From contig JAXLQR010000002.1 of the NCBI GenBank assembly GCA_046331545.1, forward strand, positions 1,116,001-1,180,000: 64,000 nucleotides of DNA, written 5' to 3'. Shown one piece after another: positions 40,942-49,923 of this stretch. The notes beneath the pieces were generated by a model that was not told the origin of the DNA, did not search any database, and was given only the letters and a program-made list of their open reading frames with translations. Source of the stretch: JADJVL01 sp046331545. GTDB taxonomy: Bacteria; Acidobacteriota; Holophagae; Holophagales; Holophagaceae. The translations under genes were made by a program, and so were the position numbers. Each line of letters starts with the position of its first letter. Within the stretch, counting starts at the first letter, position 1.

Positions 40942-42207
40942 ATGACGCCGACCTCGATCCGCGCCGATACCGCCCCTCGGACCGTCGCCCTCGCCCCCAC
41001 CGCCCCCCGCGACCGCCTCCTCCAGCTCGACGTCCTGCGGGGCCTCAGCCTCCTCGGCGTCCTCCTCGTCAACCTCGACGTCTTCAGCGGCGCCCTCTGG
41101 GCCCGGGACGCGAAGCTGCCCGTCGCGCTGGGCTGGGGCGGCGGCGTGGGCGAGGCCCTCGTGCGCATCCTCCTCGAAGGCAAGGCCGCCGCCCTCCTCG
41201 CCCTCCTCTTCGGCGCCGGCCTCGCCATCCAGTTGGAAGGCGCCGACGCCAAGGGCCGCCCCTACCTGCCCTTCGCGTTGCGCCGCGTCGGCGCGCTGGC
41301 CCTCCTCGGCCTCGCCCACAGCCTGCTGCTCTGGAACGTGGACATCCTCCTGGACTACGCCCTCATCAGCCTCCTCGTCCTGCCCTTCCTCCGCTGGCGC
41401 GCGTCGCGGGTGTTGTGGGCCATCCCCATCCTCCTGATTGTCTCGATCACGATCGCCCTGCCCTTCCTGCCCCTCCTCAAGCGCCTCGAAGCCGATCCCC
41501 TCGGCTTCTACCAGCAGGGCCTCCAGCACTACGGCCACGGCACCTGGCTCGAGGCTTTGCGCTACCGCGCCTGGGAGTTCCTCCACGTCCTCGGCCCCCA
41601 GCGTCTCACCAGCCGCCTGCCCGCCCTGCTGCCCTTCTTCATCCTCGGCGTCTGGTTCTGGAAGCAGGGCTTCCTCGCCCATCCCGAAGCCCACCGTCGC
41701 ACGCTGGGCGTGTTCGCCACTGTCTGCCTGATCCTCGGCCTCCTCGCCAACCTCCTGCCCGCCGAAGCGCTCCACGCCGCCGTCGCCGGGATCCCCCAGC
41801 CGTGGCGCGCCGCGATCAAGCTCACCGCCTTCTTCGCCCGGCCCACCCTCACCGTGGGCTATGCCGCCGGCATCCTCCTGCTGGTACGGCATCCCGCCTG
41901 GCGCCGCGTCCTGGGCTGGTTCGCGCCCCTGGGCCGCATGGCCCTCACCCAGTACCTGCTGCAGTCCGTGGTCTGCACCCTGGTCTTCAACGGCTACGGC
42001 CTCGGGCTCTACGGGAAGGTGAGCGTCAGCGCCATGCTCCTGGGCGGCCTGGCCTTCTTCACGCTGCAGGCGTGGAGCAGCCGGCGCTGGCTGGACCGTT
42101 TCAGCCTGGGCCCCGTCGAATGGGCGTGGCGGCGCCTCAGCTACGGCGCGCGGCCCGCGGCCGCCCCGGTGGACGCCGCTCCGCCCCCGAATCCTTGCCT
42201 CTCATGA
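40942..42207 (+). CDS. DUF418-family membrane protein
   Basis: 421 residues, about ten membrane helices. The opening RLLQLDVLRGLSLLGVLLVNLDVF is the DUF418 signature. EGKAAALLALLFGAGLAIQLE and the C-terminal WFAPLGRMALTQYLLQSVVCTLVF are also diagnostic. The family resembles acyltransferase-3-like membrane enzymes but has no proven activity. ATG preceded by CCGGAGCCGC. It follows hipA by 125 bp and precedes the S9 peptidase by 38 bp on the same strand. Confidence 0.86.
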   Translation: MTPTSIRADTAPRTVALAPTAPRDRLLQLDVLRGLSLLGVLLVNLDVFSGALWARDAKLPVALGWGGGVGEALVRILLEGKAAALLALLFGAGLAIQLEGADAKGRPYLPFALRRVGALALLGLAHSLLLWNVDILLDYALISLLVLPFLRWRASRVLWAIPILLIVSITIALPFLPLLKRLEADPLGFYQQGLQHYGHGTWLEALRYRAWEFLHVLGPQRLTSRLPALLPFFILGVWFWKQGFLAHPEAHRRTLGVFATVCLILGLLANLLPAEALHAAVAGIPQPWRAAIKLTAFFARPTLTVGYAAGILLLVRHPAWRRVLGWFAPLGRMALTQYLLQSVVCTLVFNGYGLGLYGKVSVSAMLLGGLAFFTLQAWSSRRWLDRFSLGPVEWAWRRLSYGARPAAAPVDAAPPPNPCLS

Positions 42208-42245
42208 CGAGGTAAGCCATGCTGGGGCACCTTCCCGGAGCCTCC

Positions 42246-44276
42246 ATGCTTCCCTCCTCCGCCCGCTTCGCCGGCCTCCTGGCCGTGCCGGCCGTCCTCC
42301 TCGCCCAGGCCCCCGCGTCCGCCCCGGCCGCATCCCCCTTCACCCTCGACCACCTCGAGCGCCTCGTCGGCCTCAGCGACGCCCAGATCAGCCCCGACGG
42401 CCGGGCGATCACCGTGCAGGTGAGCCGCCTGGACATGAAGGCCAACAAGTCGGCCTCCCAGCTGGTCCTCGTGGATTCGGCCACCGGCGCGCAGAAGGTG
42501 CTGGTGCGGGACCGCAAGGGCCTGGCCCACGCCCGGTGGTCCCCGGACGGCCGGACCATCGCCTTCCTGGCCGACAAGGAGGGCAAGGAGCAGATCTTCC
42601 TCCTCCCCCTGGACGGCGGCGAGGCCCGCGTCCTGACGACGTCGCCCACCGGCGTGCAGCAGTTCGCCTGGAGCCCCGACGGCACGCGCCTCGCGTTCGC
42701 CGCCGAGGACGAGGCCCCCAAGCCCGCCGACGACCGCAAGGGGGAGGACGGCTTCGAGGTGGTCGAGGACAGCCTCTTCGTCACCGAGGCGCCGGTGCCC
42801 GTGCACCTCTGGATCACCGACCTGGAAGGCAAGGCCGTGCGCAAGACCAGCGGCGCCTGGAGCCTGGCCAACACGCCGCCGCCGAGCCCGCCGGCCTCGC
42901 CCCTGGCCTGGTCCCCGGACGGCACGTCCATCGCCTTCGCGAAGCAGGCCTCGCCCCACACCGGCGACCAGGAGAAGACCACGGTCCAGATCCTCGACGT
43001 GGCGTCAGGCCTCTTCCGGCCCCTCACCGGCGAGGCGCGCCTGGAAGGCTTCCCGTCCTATTCGCCGGACGGGAAGGCCATCGCCTACTGGTGGCCCCGG
43101 GACGGCGACCTCATGAGCCAGAACGAGATCCACGTGGCCGACGCCGCCGGCGGCAAGGGCCGCAACGTCACGCGCAGCCTCGACCGCTGCCTGTACCGGT
43201 CGGTGTGGACGCCGGACGGCAAGGCCCTGCTGGTGGGCGGCAACGACGGCGCGCGGGTGGGCCTCTGGCTGCAGCCCGTGGACGGCGCGGCGCGGCGCCT
43301 GGACCTCGGCGACGTGGACCCGAGCTGGTCCTTCTGGATCGACGTCACCCTGGCGAAGACCGGCGCGATGGCCTTCACCGGCCGCACGGCGACGCATCCC
43401 ACCGAGCTCTACGTGATGGACAGCGCCACGTCGAAGCCCCGGCGCCTCACCCACTTCAACGACGCCATCGAGGGCCTGCGGCTGGGCAAGGCCGAGCGCA
43501 TCACCTGGAAGGGGCCCCAGGGCCAGCTCGAGGACGGCGTGCTCACCTATCCGGCGGACTACGCGCCGGGCAGGGCCTATCCCCTGACCTTCGTCATCCA
43601 TGGCGGTCCCCAGGCCGCCAGCGGGACGGGCTTCAGCAGCCTCAACCAGCTCCTCGCCGGCCGCGGCTTCTTCGTCTTCAGCCCCAACTACCGGGGCAGC
43701 GACAACGCCGGCAACGCCTACCTGCGCAGCATCGCCACGGACATGGGCGAGGGCCCCGGCCAGGACGCCATGCTGGGCCTGGAGGCGGTGAAGGCGAAGG
43801 TGTCCGTGGACCCGGGCCGCATCCTGGTGAGCGGCTGGTCCTACGGCGGCTACATGACCTCGTGGCTGCTGGGCCGCTACCCGGAGGTGTGGAAGGCGGG
43901 CATGGCCGGCGCCGCCGTCACCGACACCTTCGACCAGTACGCCTTCTCCGACGGCAACCAGAGCTGGCGCTTCTTCCTCTCGGACAAGGACCCCTACGAC
44001 GGCGGCGCGGGCATGAAGGCCGCGTGGGCCCAGTCGCCCCTCAGCCACGTGCACAGGATCAAGGCGCCGACGCTGCTGCTCTCCATGACCCAGGACTACC
44101 GCGTGCCGCCCACCCAGAGCTTCAAGATGTACCGCGCCCTCAAGGAGCGCGGCGTGCCGGTGAAGATGGTGATGTGGAACGGCGGCGGCCACTTCCCCGG
44201 CGGCCCGCCCCAGCGCCTGCGCCAGGTGATGCGGCTGTGGACCGACTGGCTCGCGGAGCACGCGGGGCTGAAGTAG
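42246..44276 (+). CDS. exported S9-family prolyl oligopeptidase-like peptidase
   Basis: 676 residues: signal peptide (FAGLLAVPAVLLAQ), an N-terminal beta-propeller with repeated WSPDG-type blades (ARWSPDGRTIAFL, FAWSPDGTRLAFA, LAWSPDGTSIAFA), and a C-terminal alpha/beta hydrolase. The catalytic triad is Ser532 (GWSYGGYM), Asp617 (TQDYRVPP) and His649 (NGGGHFPGG). It likely degrades oligopeptides in the periplasm. Start chosen at the ATG preceded by CCGGAGCCTCC rather than an ATG nine codons upstream. Confidence 0.92.
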   Translation: MLPSSARFAGLLAVPAVLLAQAPASAPAASPFTLDHLERLVGLSDAQISPDGRAITVQVSRLDMKANKSASQLVLVDSATGAQKVLVRDRKGLAHARWSPDGRTIAFLADKEGKEQIFLLPLDGGEARVLTTSPTGVQQFAWSPDGTRLAFAAEDEAPKPADDRKGEDGFEVVEDSLFVTEAPVPVHLWITDLEGKAVRKTSGAWSLANTPPPSPPASPLAWSPDGTSIAFAKQASPHTGDQEKTTVQILDVASGLFRPLTGEARLEGFPSYSPDGKAIAYWWPRDGDLMSQNEIHVADAAGGKGRNVTRSLDRCLYRSVWTPDGKALLVGGNDGARVGLWLQPVDGAARRLDLGDVDPSWSFWIDVTLAKTGAMAFTGRTATHPTELYVMDSATSKPRRLTHFNDAIEGLRLGKAERITWKGPQGQLEDGVLTYPADYAPGRAYPLTFVIHGGPQAASGTGFSSLNQLLAGRGFFVFSPNYRGSDNAGNAYLRSIATDMGEGPGQDAMLGLEAVKAKVSVDPGRILVSGWSYGGYMTSWLLGRYPEVWKAGMAGAAVTDTFDQYAFSDGNQSWRFFLSDKDPYDGGAGMKAAWAQSPLSHVHRIKAPTLLLSMTQDYRVPPTQSFKMYRALKERGVPVKMVMWNGGGHFPGGPPQRLRQVMRLWTDWLAEHAGLK

Positions 44277-44279
44277 GCC

Positions 44280-44683
44280 TCATTCCCCCGGCTTCGCCAC
44301 GCGGTAGACCTCCGGGGGCGCCTGGCTTCTCGGCGCCCCCCAGCCCAGCCAGGTCTCCTGGAGGCGGACCCTGGTGGGCGTGAGCTCCACCGCCTCGTAC
44401 ATCCAGATCCGCGGCGGACAGGTCTTGGGCGCGCCTGCGGGCCGGTCCTCCACCAAGAGGAACTTCTGGGGCGAGAGCCAGACGATGCGGAGCTTCAGCG
44501 TCGGTTCGAAGGGCGGGTGGGCTCCATCTCGTCGTAGCGCTCCGCCTTCTCCGCGCCGTCGAAGTACCAGCCCGCCCAGGCGCAGCCCTTCAGGAGGATC
44601 CGCTTGCCCGGGAGGAAGTCCCGGGCGGTGGGACCTCCAGCGACGAGGGGCAGCGCCAGGACGAGGGCGGCGAGGGCGCGCAT
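44280..44683 (-). pseudogene. small exported protein gene broken by a frameshift
   Basis: From ATG 44683 the frame reads a signal peptide (LAALVLALPLVAGG) and a short mature part to TRPSNRR, then stops at 44495. If one base is restored near 44512-44520 (in the run CGCCCTTCGAACC on the minus strand), translation continues as PFEPTLKLRIVWLSPQKFLLVEDRPAG...YRVAKPGE and ends at 44280. The total length of 404 nt is one short of a whole number of codons. This is either a real frameshift or a sequencing error. It begins 1 bp after the DoxX stop, so it is second in that operon. Family not recognised. Confidence 0.72.
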
Positions 44684-44684
44684 C

Positions 44685-45092
44685 TCAGGCCCGGAAGAGG
44701 GGGGCGTAGCGGTCGCGGTGGTAGAAGGCCACCACGCCGTTGGCGATCACGAGGAAGATCCCGAAGGGCAGCCCGATGGGCGCCAGGAAGACCGCCACCA
44801 GCAGGATGTTCACGATGATGGGCGCCACGAGCACCGACGCGAAGGGCACCAGCCGCCCCGAGAGGAAGCACAGCGCGCAGAAGCCCTCGATGCCCTTCAC
44901 CGTCGGCAGCAGGTAGCGCGACGCGCGGATCCCGTCGTCGAACAGCTTCAGCGGCCCCGGCGGGATCGGCGGGACCTTGATGTAGTCGAAGAAGTAGGCG
45001 GTGGAGGACCAGAGGAAGAGCAGGCCCATGAGTGTGCGGAAGACGAGCATGGTGATGCGGAGGGCTTTCGCTGACGCGGGGGCATCGGACAT
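44685..45092 (-). CDS. DoxX-like small membrane protein
   Basis: 135 residues, four membrane helices: ITMLVFRTLMGLLFLWSSTAYFF, FCALCFLSGRLVPFASVLVAPI, IIVNILLVAVFLAPIGL and FGIFLVIANGVVAFYHRDRYAPLF. The layout and the YAPLF-type C-terminal end match the DoxX/DoxX-like superfamily, with unclear function. ATG 45092 preceded by GGAGCTGC; an ATG ten codons upstream is possible. Upstream lies copy L of the A+T-rich 60-bp repeat that also precedes the Fic gene. Confidence 0.78.
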   Translation of the reverse strand: MSDAPASAKALRITMLVFRTLMGLLFLWSSTAYFFDYIKVPPIPPGPLKLFDDGIRASRYLLPTVKGIEGFCALCFLSGRLVPFASVLVAPIIVNILLVAVFLAPIGLPFGIFLVIANGVVAFYHRDRYAPLFRA

Positions 45093-45151
45093 TGCAGCTC
45101 CACGGAAGGCCAAGAGGTTCATCCTACGCAGGCCTGGAGAACTCGGGCTTA

Positions 45152-45211
45152 TTTCAGGATTTGAAATTGGAGGATGGTTAATTTTAATTTTATTGATTTT
45201 TTAAAATTAAT
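45152..45211. repeat. A+T-rich palindromic repeat, copy L (upstream of doxX-like gene)
   Basis: 60-bp sequence identical to copy R (46391-46450) at 42 of 60 ungapped positions. It contains a perfect 10-bp inverted repeat, TTAATTTTAA (45178-45187) and TTAAAATTAA (45201-45210). On the minus strand it stands 59 bp before the DoxX ATG and directly after the Fic stop codon. Confidence 0.8.
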
Positions 45212-45222
45212 CAGCAGCAGCC

Positions 45223-46383
45223 TCAAGCCTGGATCCCTTCCTCGAGGATCTTCAGTACGGAGGTGTAGGCATAGAGGCGGTACCGCAGGCCGCCGGTGAG
45301 CTCCTTCACGAGGCCTGCGGCGGACAGCTGCTCCAATGCCTTGTTCACCGTGGCAATGGCAAGGCCCTCGGCCTTGGCGATGGCTGAGGCGGTGGCTACG
45401 GGTCGAACCTGGAGGCAATGATGGACACGGAGCAGGGACCCCGAGACCTTCCCTCCGGCCTGGAGCTTGGCTCGATCCCGCTCGAAGCGCTTCAGCAGCC
45501 GCTCGGCGGTGGCCACGGCGTTGTCCGAGGTCTCAGCAATTCCGTCGTAGAAGAAGGCCAGCCAGCTTTCCCAGTCTCCTTCAAGGCGTACCTTCTGCAG
45601 CAGCTCGTAGTACCGGGCCCGGTGCTGCTTGAGGTACAGGCTGAGGTAGAGCATGGGCTCGGAGAGCAGACCCTCGGCGATGAGCAGCAGGACGATGACG
45701 AGGCGGCCTACGCGGCCGTTTCCGTCAAGGAAGGGGTGCAGGGATTCGAACTGGACGTGGGCCAGGGCAGCTCGTGTCAGCGGATCCAGGGCCACGGGTT
45801 CGCCGTGGAGGAAACGCTCCCAGGCCGAAAGGCTGGCGGCCAGTTCCTCCCAGGGAGGCGGGACGAACGCAGCATTGCCGGGGCGCGTGCCCCCAAGCCA
45901 ATTCTGGCTTTTCCGGAATTCTCCGGGCTGCTTCCCGTGGCCCCTCCCGGTGGACAACAGCGCCTTGTGGATCTCACGGATGAGCCGGAGGGAGAGGGGG
46001 AAGCCCCCCCGCATGCGCTTCAGGCCGTGGTCCAAGGCCGCCACGTAGCTGGATACCTCCGCCACATCGTCCAACGGCACGCCTGGGGCCTGGTCGTTCT
46101 CGTAGGCCAGCAGGTCGGAAAGAGAGGACTGGGTGCCCTCGATCTGGGATGAGAGCACCGCCTCCTTGCGGACGTAGGCATACAGGAACAGCGCCGGCTC
46201 CGGCAGAAGGCGGCTCACGCCGTCCAGCCGTCCCAGTGCCACGGCCGCCCGCTGCTGGGCCGCCACAAGGTCCGGCGTCCAGTCGATGGGCGGCTTGGGC
46301 GGCAGCGGATCAGGCACGAAGGCCCGCACCTTCTCTCCCGACGTGGTCGTGAGAACGTAGCGGCCCTGGGGTTTCCGGCGCAT
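45223..46383 (-). CDS. Fic-domain AMP-transferase with N-terminal inhibitory motif and C-terminal winged helix
   Basis: 386 residues. The catalytic Fic motif HPFLDGNGRVGR (216-227) is complete, so transfer of AMP or another nucleotide group to protein hydroxyls is expected. The inhibitory helix motif SxxxEG is present as SSQIEG (78-83), which places it in the class II self-inhibited Fic proteins. The C-terminal 60 residues (VHHCLQVRPVATASAIAKAEGLAIATVNKALEQLSAAGLVKEL) form a winged-helix DNA-binding domain, suggesting autoregulation. No Shine-Dalgarno precedes the ATG. Copy R of the A+T-rich repeat lies 8 bp upstream, and copy L follows the stop. Base composition is less G+C-extreme than in the flanks. 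Confidence 0.92.
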   Translation of the reverse strand: MRRKPQGRYVLTTTSGEKVRAFVPDPLPPKPPIDWTPDLVAAQQRAAVALGRLDGVSRLLPEPALFLYAYVRKEAVLSSQIEGTQSSLSDLLAYENDQAPGVPLDDVAEVSSYVAALDHGLKRMRGGFPLSLRLIREIHKALLSTGRGHGKQPGEFRKSQNWLGGTRPGNAAFVPPPWEELAASLSAWERFLHGEPVALDPLTRAALAHVQFESLHPFLDGNGRVGRLVIVLLLIAEGLLSEPMLYLSLYLKQHRARYYELLQKVRLEGDWESWLAFFYDGIAETSDNAVATAERLLKRFERDRAKLQAGGKVSGSLLRVHHCLQVRPVATASAIAKAEGLAIATVNKALEQLSAAGLVKELTGGLRYRLYAYTSVLKILEEGIQA

Positions 46384-46390
46384 CTGGATC

Positions 46391-46450
46391 TTTCAGAAGT
46401 TGAAATAAGGATGTGGCTTATTTTATTTTTTGCAATTTTTTAAAATAATA
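46391..46450. repeat. A+T-rich palindromic repeat, copy R (upstream of Fic gene)
   Basis: Second copy of the 60-bp repeat. Its inverted repeat is TTATTTTA (46418-46425) with TAAAATAA (46441-46448). It ends 8 bp upstream of the Fic ATG on the minus strand and so covers the promoter region. The 119 bp beyond it, up to the aconitase stop, show no gene. Confidence 0.8.
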
Positions 46451-46569
46451 GAACCCCTAAAGAGTTACCCCCCGGGCCGGGTCTGGGCGTGAGAACACAT
46501 GCCCGACCTCCGACAAGCCTCGGGCAAGTGGCGGACGGTCAGGTCATCGCGTGCCCAGGCGGATTCGCG

Positions 46570-48819
46570 CTACTTCTTCTGCCCCATCAGATTCAACGCC
46601 GACCCGGCCTTGAACCACGCGATCTGCTGGGCGTTGTAGGTGTGGTTGAGCGTGATGCGGTCCTCGCTGCCGTCCTTGTGCCTGGCGACCATCGTGAGCG
46701 GCACGCCGGGCTGGAAGTCGGTGAGGCCGACGATGGAGATGCGGTCGTCCTCCTGGAGCTTGTCGTAGTCGGCCGGGTTCGCGAAGGTGAGGGGCAGCAT
46801 GCCCTGCTTCTTCAGGTTGGTCTCGTGGATGCGGGCGAAGCTCTTCACGATGATGGCGCGGCCGCCGAGGTGGCGCGGCTCCATGGCGGCGTGCTCGCGG
46901 CTCGAGCCCTCGCCGTAGTTCTCGTCGCCGATGACCACCCAGCCCTTGCCCGCGGCCTTGTAGGCCCGCGCCGTGGCCGGCACCTCACCGTATTCCCCGG
47001 TGAGCTGGTTCTTCACCTTGTTGGCCTCGCCGTTGAAGAAGTTGATGGCGCCGATGAGCAGGTTGTTGCTGATGTTGTCCAGGTGGCCGCGGAACTTCAG
47101 CCAGGGGCCCGCCATGCTGATGTGGTCCGTGGTGCACTTGCCCTTGGCCTTGATGAGGATGGGCAGGTCGGCGAGATCCGTGCCCTCCCAGGCCTTGAAA
47201 GGCTCCAGGAGCTGCAGGCGCTGGCTGGCGGGGTCCACGAGCACCTGCACCTTCGAGCCGTCCGCCGCCGGGGGCTGGTAGGTGTTCGCGCCCGGGTCGA
47301 AGGCCTTGTGGGGGAGCTGCTCGCCGCTGGGCGGATCCAGCTTGAAGCTCGACCCGTCCGCGGCGGTGAGGCTGTCCGTCAGCGGGTTGAAGGTGAGGCG
47401 GCCCGCGATGGCGAAGGCCGTCACGATCTCCGGGCTCGCCACGAAGGCGTGGGTGTCCGGGTTGCTGTCATTACGCGCCGCGAAGTTGCGGTTGAAGGAG
47501 GTGATGATGGAGTTCCTGTCCCCCTTCTTCACGTCGTGGCGCTTCCACTGGCCGATGCAGGGGCCGCAGGCGTTGGCCATCACCACGCCGCCCACCTTCG
47601 TGAAGACCTCCATCTGCCCGTCCCGCGCGATCGTGGCGCGGATCTGCTCGCTCCCCGGCGAGATCATGAACTCGCTCTTGGCCTTGAGGCCGTGGGCCAG
47701 CGCCTGCTTCGCCAGGCTGGCGGCGCGCTCCATGTCCTCGTAGCTGGAGTTGGTGCAGCTGCCGATGAGGCCGACCTTCAGCTCCTCGGGGTAGCCCTTC
47801 TCCTTCACCGCGGCGGCGAACTGCGACAGCGGCCAGGCCAGGTCCGGCGTGAAGGGGCCGTTGATGTGGGGCTCCAGCTCCGAGAGGTCGATCTCGATGA
47901 CCTGGTCGTATTCGCAGCCCGCGTCGGCCTTCAGGTTCTCCGCGAAGCCCTCCGCCAGCTCGGCCAGCGCCACGCGGCTGGTGGCGCGCAGGTACTGGCT
48001 CATGCGGTGGTTGAAGGGGAAGACCGAGGTCGTCGCGCCGATCTCCGCGCCCATGTTGCAGATGGTGCCCATGCCCGTGCAGGAGATGGAGTCCACGCCG
48101 GTCCCGAAGTACTCCACGATGGCGCCGGTGCCGCCCTTCACGGTGAGGATGCCCGCCAGCTTGAGGATCACGTCCTTGGGGGAGGCCCAGCCGCTCAGCT
48201 TGCCCGTCAGCTTGACGCCGATGAGCCTGGGCGCCTTCAGCTCCCAGGGCAGGCCCGCCATCACGTCCACCGCGTCCGCGCCGCCCACGCCGATGGCGAT
48301 CATGCCCAGGCCGCCCGCGTTGGGAGTGTGGGAGTCCGTGCCGATCATCATGCCGCCGGGGAAGGCGTAGTTCTCCAGCACCACCTGGTGGATGATGCCG
48401 CTGCCCGGCTTCCAGAAGCCCAGGCCGAACTTGTTCGAGACCGACGAGAGGAAGGCGTAGACCTCGCGGTTCTCGTCGTTGGCGCGCGCCAGGTCCTTCT
48501 CGCTGCCGACCTCCGCCTGGATCAGGTGGTCGCAGTGCACCGTGGAGGGCACCGCGGCCTCGGGCAGGCCCGAGCTCATGAACTGCAGCAGCGCCATCTG
48601 CGCCGTCGCGTCCTGCATGGCCACCCGGTCCGGGCGCAGGTCGAGATAGCTCTTGCCGCGCACGATCTCCTGGTTCGCCGGGTCGTCCAGGTGCCCGTAG
48701 ACGATCTTCTCCGCGAGGCTCAGGGGGCGGTTCAGCCGCTGCCGGACGACCTTGAGGTTGGCGTCCATCTTCTCGTAGACGGCCTTCACGAAGGCGGGCG
48801 TGGACTCGATCTGGGCCAT
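46570..48819 (-). CDS. aconitate hydratase, mitochondrial-type
   Basis: 749 residues. It isomerises citrate to isocitrate in the TCA cycle using a [4Fe-4S] cluster. Cluster ligands are in GSCTNSS (near 355) and ANACGPCIGQW (near 418-421). Further signatures: MIGTDSHTPNAGGLGM and the swivel domain VVIGDENYGEGSSREHAAMEPRHLGG. Length and the ENYGEGSSREHAA block match the eukaryotic-mitochondrial/Bacteroidetes-type aconitase rather than AcnA (about 890) or AcnB. ATG preceded by CGAGGAGCACCGCC. It stands alone, with no citrate synthase next to it. Confidence 0.94.
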   Translation of the reverse strand: MAQIESTPAFVKAVYEKMDANLKVVRQRLNRPLSLAEKIVYGHLDDPANQEIVRGKSYLDLRPDRVAMQDATAQMALLQFMSSGLPEAAVPSTVHCDHLIQAEVGSEKDLARANDENREVYAFLSSVSNKFGLGFWKPGSGIIHQVVLENYAFPGGMMIGTDSHTPNAGGLGMIAIGVGGADAVDVMAGLPWELKAPRLIGVKLTGKLSGWASPKDVILKLAGILTVKGGTGAIVEYFGTGVDSISCTGMGTICNMGAEIGATTSVFPFNHRMSQYLRATSRVALAELAEGFAENLKADAGCEYDQVIEIDLSELEPHINGPFTPDLAWPLSQFAAAVKEKGYPEELKVGLIGSCTNSSYEDMERAASLAKQALAHGLKAKSEFMISPGSEQIRATIARDGQMEVFTKVGGVVMANACGPCIGQWKRHDVKKGDRNSIITSFNRNFAARNDSNPDTHAFVASPEIVTAFAIAGRLTFNPLTDSLTAADGSSFKLDPPSGEQLPHKAFDPGANTYQPPAADGSKVQVLVDPASQRLQLLEPFKAWEGTDLADLPILIKAKGKCTTDHISMAGPWLKFRGHLDNISNNLLIGAINFFNGEANKVKNQLTGEYGEVPATARAYKAAGKGWVVIGDENYGEGSSREHAAMEPRHLGGRAIIVKSFARIHETNLKKQGMLPLTFANPADYDKLQEDDRISIVGLTDFQPGVPLTMVARHKDGSEDRITLNHTYNAQQIAWFKAGSALNLMGQKK

Positions 48820-48997
48820 GGCGGTGCTCCTCGGACGCGAACCTTCAGTGTACCCCTCCGGCCCGAGGATCCGGATCACCGGGGCGGCGCGGGATGGCTG
48901 GAACCCGGCCGGAAGGATCCCTTCGCCCTAGACCTATTCGGATTAGAATGATTCCGCGGGAGGCAGGGATGGACGGCATGGCGAGGGCTGGAGACCC

Positions 48998-49900
48998 ATG
49001 AGCCCGACCGCCGCCCGCCGCCTCGTGCGTCTCGCCCGCAAGCGCACGGTCCGGCTGTTCCGGGGAAAGGTCCTCGCCGCCGACCTCCAGCACGGCCTGG
49101 GCCGGGCCCTGGACCGCACCCTGGACCTGCTGCCCCTGGACGCGAAGCTCCTGACGAAGCAGCACGGCGAGCGGGACAAGCGCCTCAACCGTCAGCTCGC
49201 CTGGTCCCTCGCCTTCATCGCCGGGGCCGTCAACGCCGGCGGCTTCCTGGCGGTGAAGGCCTACACCTCCCACGTGACCGGGGCCGTCTCCCGCCTGTCC
49301 GACGAGCTGGCCCTGGGCCATCCCCGGCTCGCCCTCGGCGCCCTGGGCATCGTCCTCTCCTTCCTCGCCGGGGCCTTCGCGGCGGGGCTGCTCATCAGCC
49401 TCGGCCGCCGTCGCCGCTTCCGCAGCCCCTGCGCCCTCAGCCTGATGATCGAGGCCGGCCTGCTGCTGGTCTTCGGCTTCACCGGCTCGCGGCTGGACGC
49501 GCGGGTGGAGCTCTACCTCCCCGCCACCGTGATCCTGCTCTCCTTCATCATGGGGATGCACAACGCGGCGGTGACCACCATCTCCAACGCCGAGGTGCGC
49601 ACCACCCACATGACGGGCATCGTGACGGACCTGGGCACCGAGCTGAGCCGCCTCGTGTACGTGAACCGGACCCGGCGCAAGGGCGTGGACCCCGTCCTGG
49701 CCAACCGGGACCGCCTCAAGCTCCACGGGCTCATCCTCGTGTCCTTCTTCGCCGGCGGCCTCGCCGGCGCCCTGGGCTTCAAGCACGTGGGCTTCAAGGT
49801 GACCGCCCTCTGCGCCGCCTTCCTCCTGGTGCTGGCCTGGCGGCCCGTCGTCCACGACCTCCGCGTCCGCCTGCGCCTCCAGCGCCAGGCGCCGCGCTGA
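48998..49900 (+). CDS. DUF1275 (YoaK-family) membrane protein
   Basis: 300 residues. A basic, soluble N-terminal extension of about 65 residues (RRLVRLARKRTVRLFRGK...) is followed by about six membrane helices with the DUF1275 signature AWSLAFIAGAVNAGGFLAVKAYTSHVTGAVSRLSDELALG. IMGMHNAAVTTISNAEVRTTHMTGIVTDLGTELSRL is also typical. The function of the family is unknown. ATG after CTGGAGACCC. It is followed within 24 bp by a MarR regulator. Confidence 0.87.
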   Translation: MSPTAARRLVRLARKRTVRLFRGKVLAADLQHGLGRALDRTLDLLPLDAKLLTKQHGERDKRLNRQLAWSLAFIAGAVNAGGFLAVKAYTSHVTGAVSRLSDELALGHPRLALGALGIVLSFLAGAFAAGLLISLGRRRRFRSPCALSLMIEAGLLLVFGFTGSRLDARVELYLPATVILLSFIMGMHNAAVTTISNAEVRTTHMTGIVTDLGTELSRLVYVNRTRRKGVDPVLANRDRLKLHGLILVSFFAGGLAGALGFKHVGFKVTALCAAFLLVLAWRPVVHDLRVRLRLQRQAPR

Positions 49901-49923
49901 TCGCCCGCCCTCCGGGAGCCCCC

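Noticed and set aside
37313..46450. A single large mobile island from the A+T-rich gene to the Fic gene
   Set aside because: DUF418, S9 and DinB genes inside have normal genome composition and start context, and no integrase, transposase or common flanking repeat is present. Separate small acquisitions are more likely.
45152..46450. Insertion sequence carrying the Fic gene
   Set aside because: The flanking repeats are direct, only 70% identical, and no transposase or target duplication is visible. A duplicated regulatory region is at least as likely.
46489..48951. 820-residue plus-strand frame opposite aconitase
   Set aside because: It is an antisense shadow; the minus strand carries all aconitase signatures.
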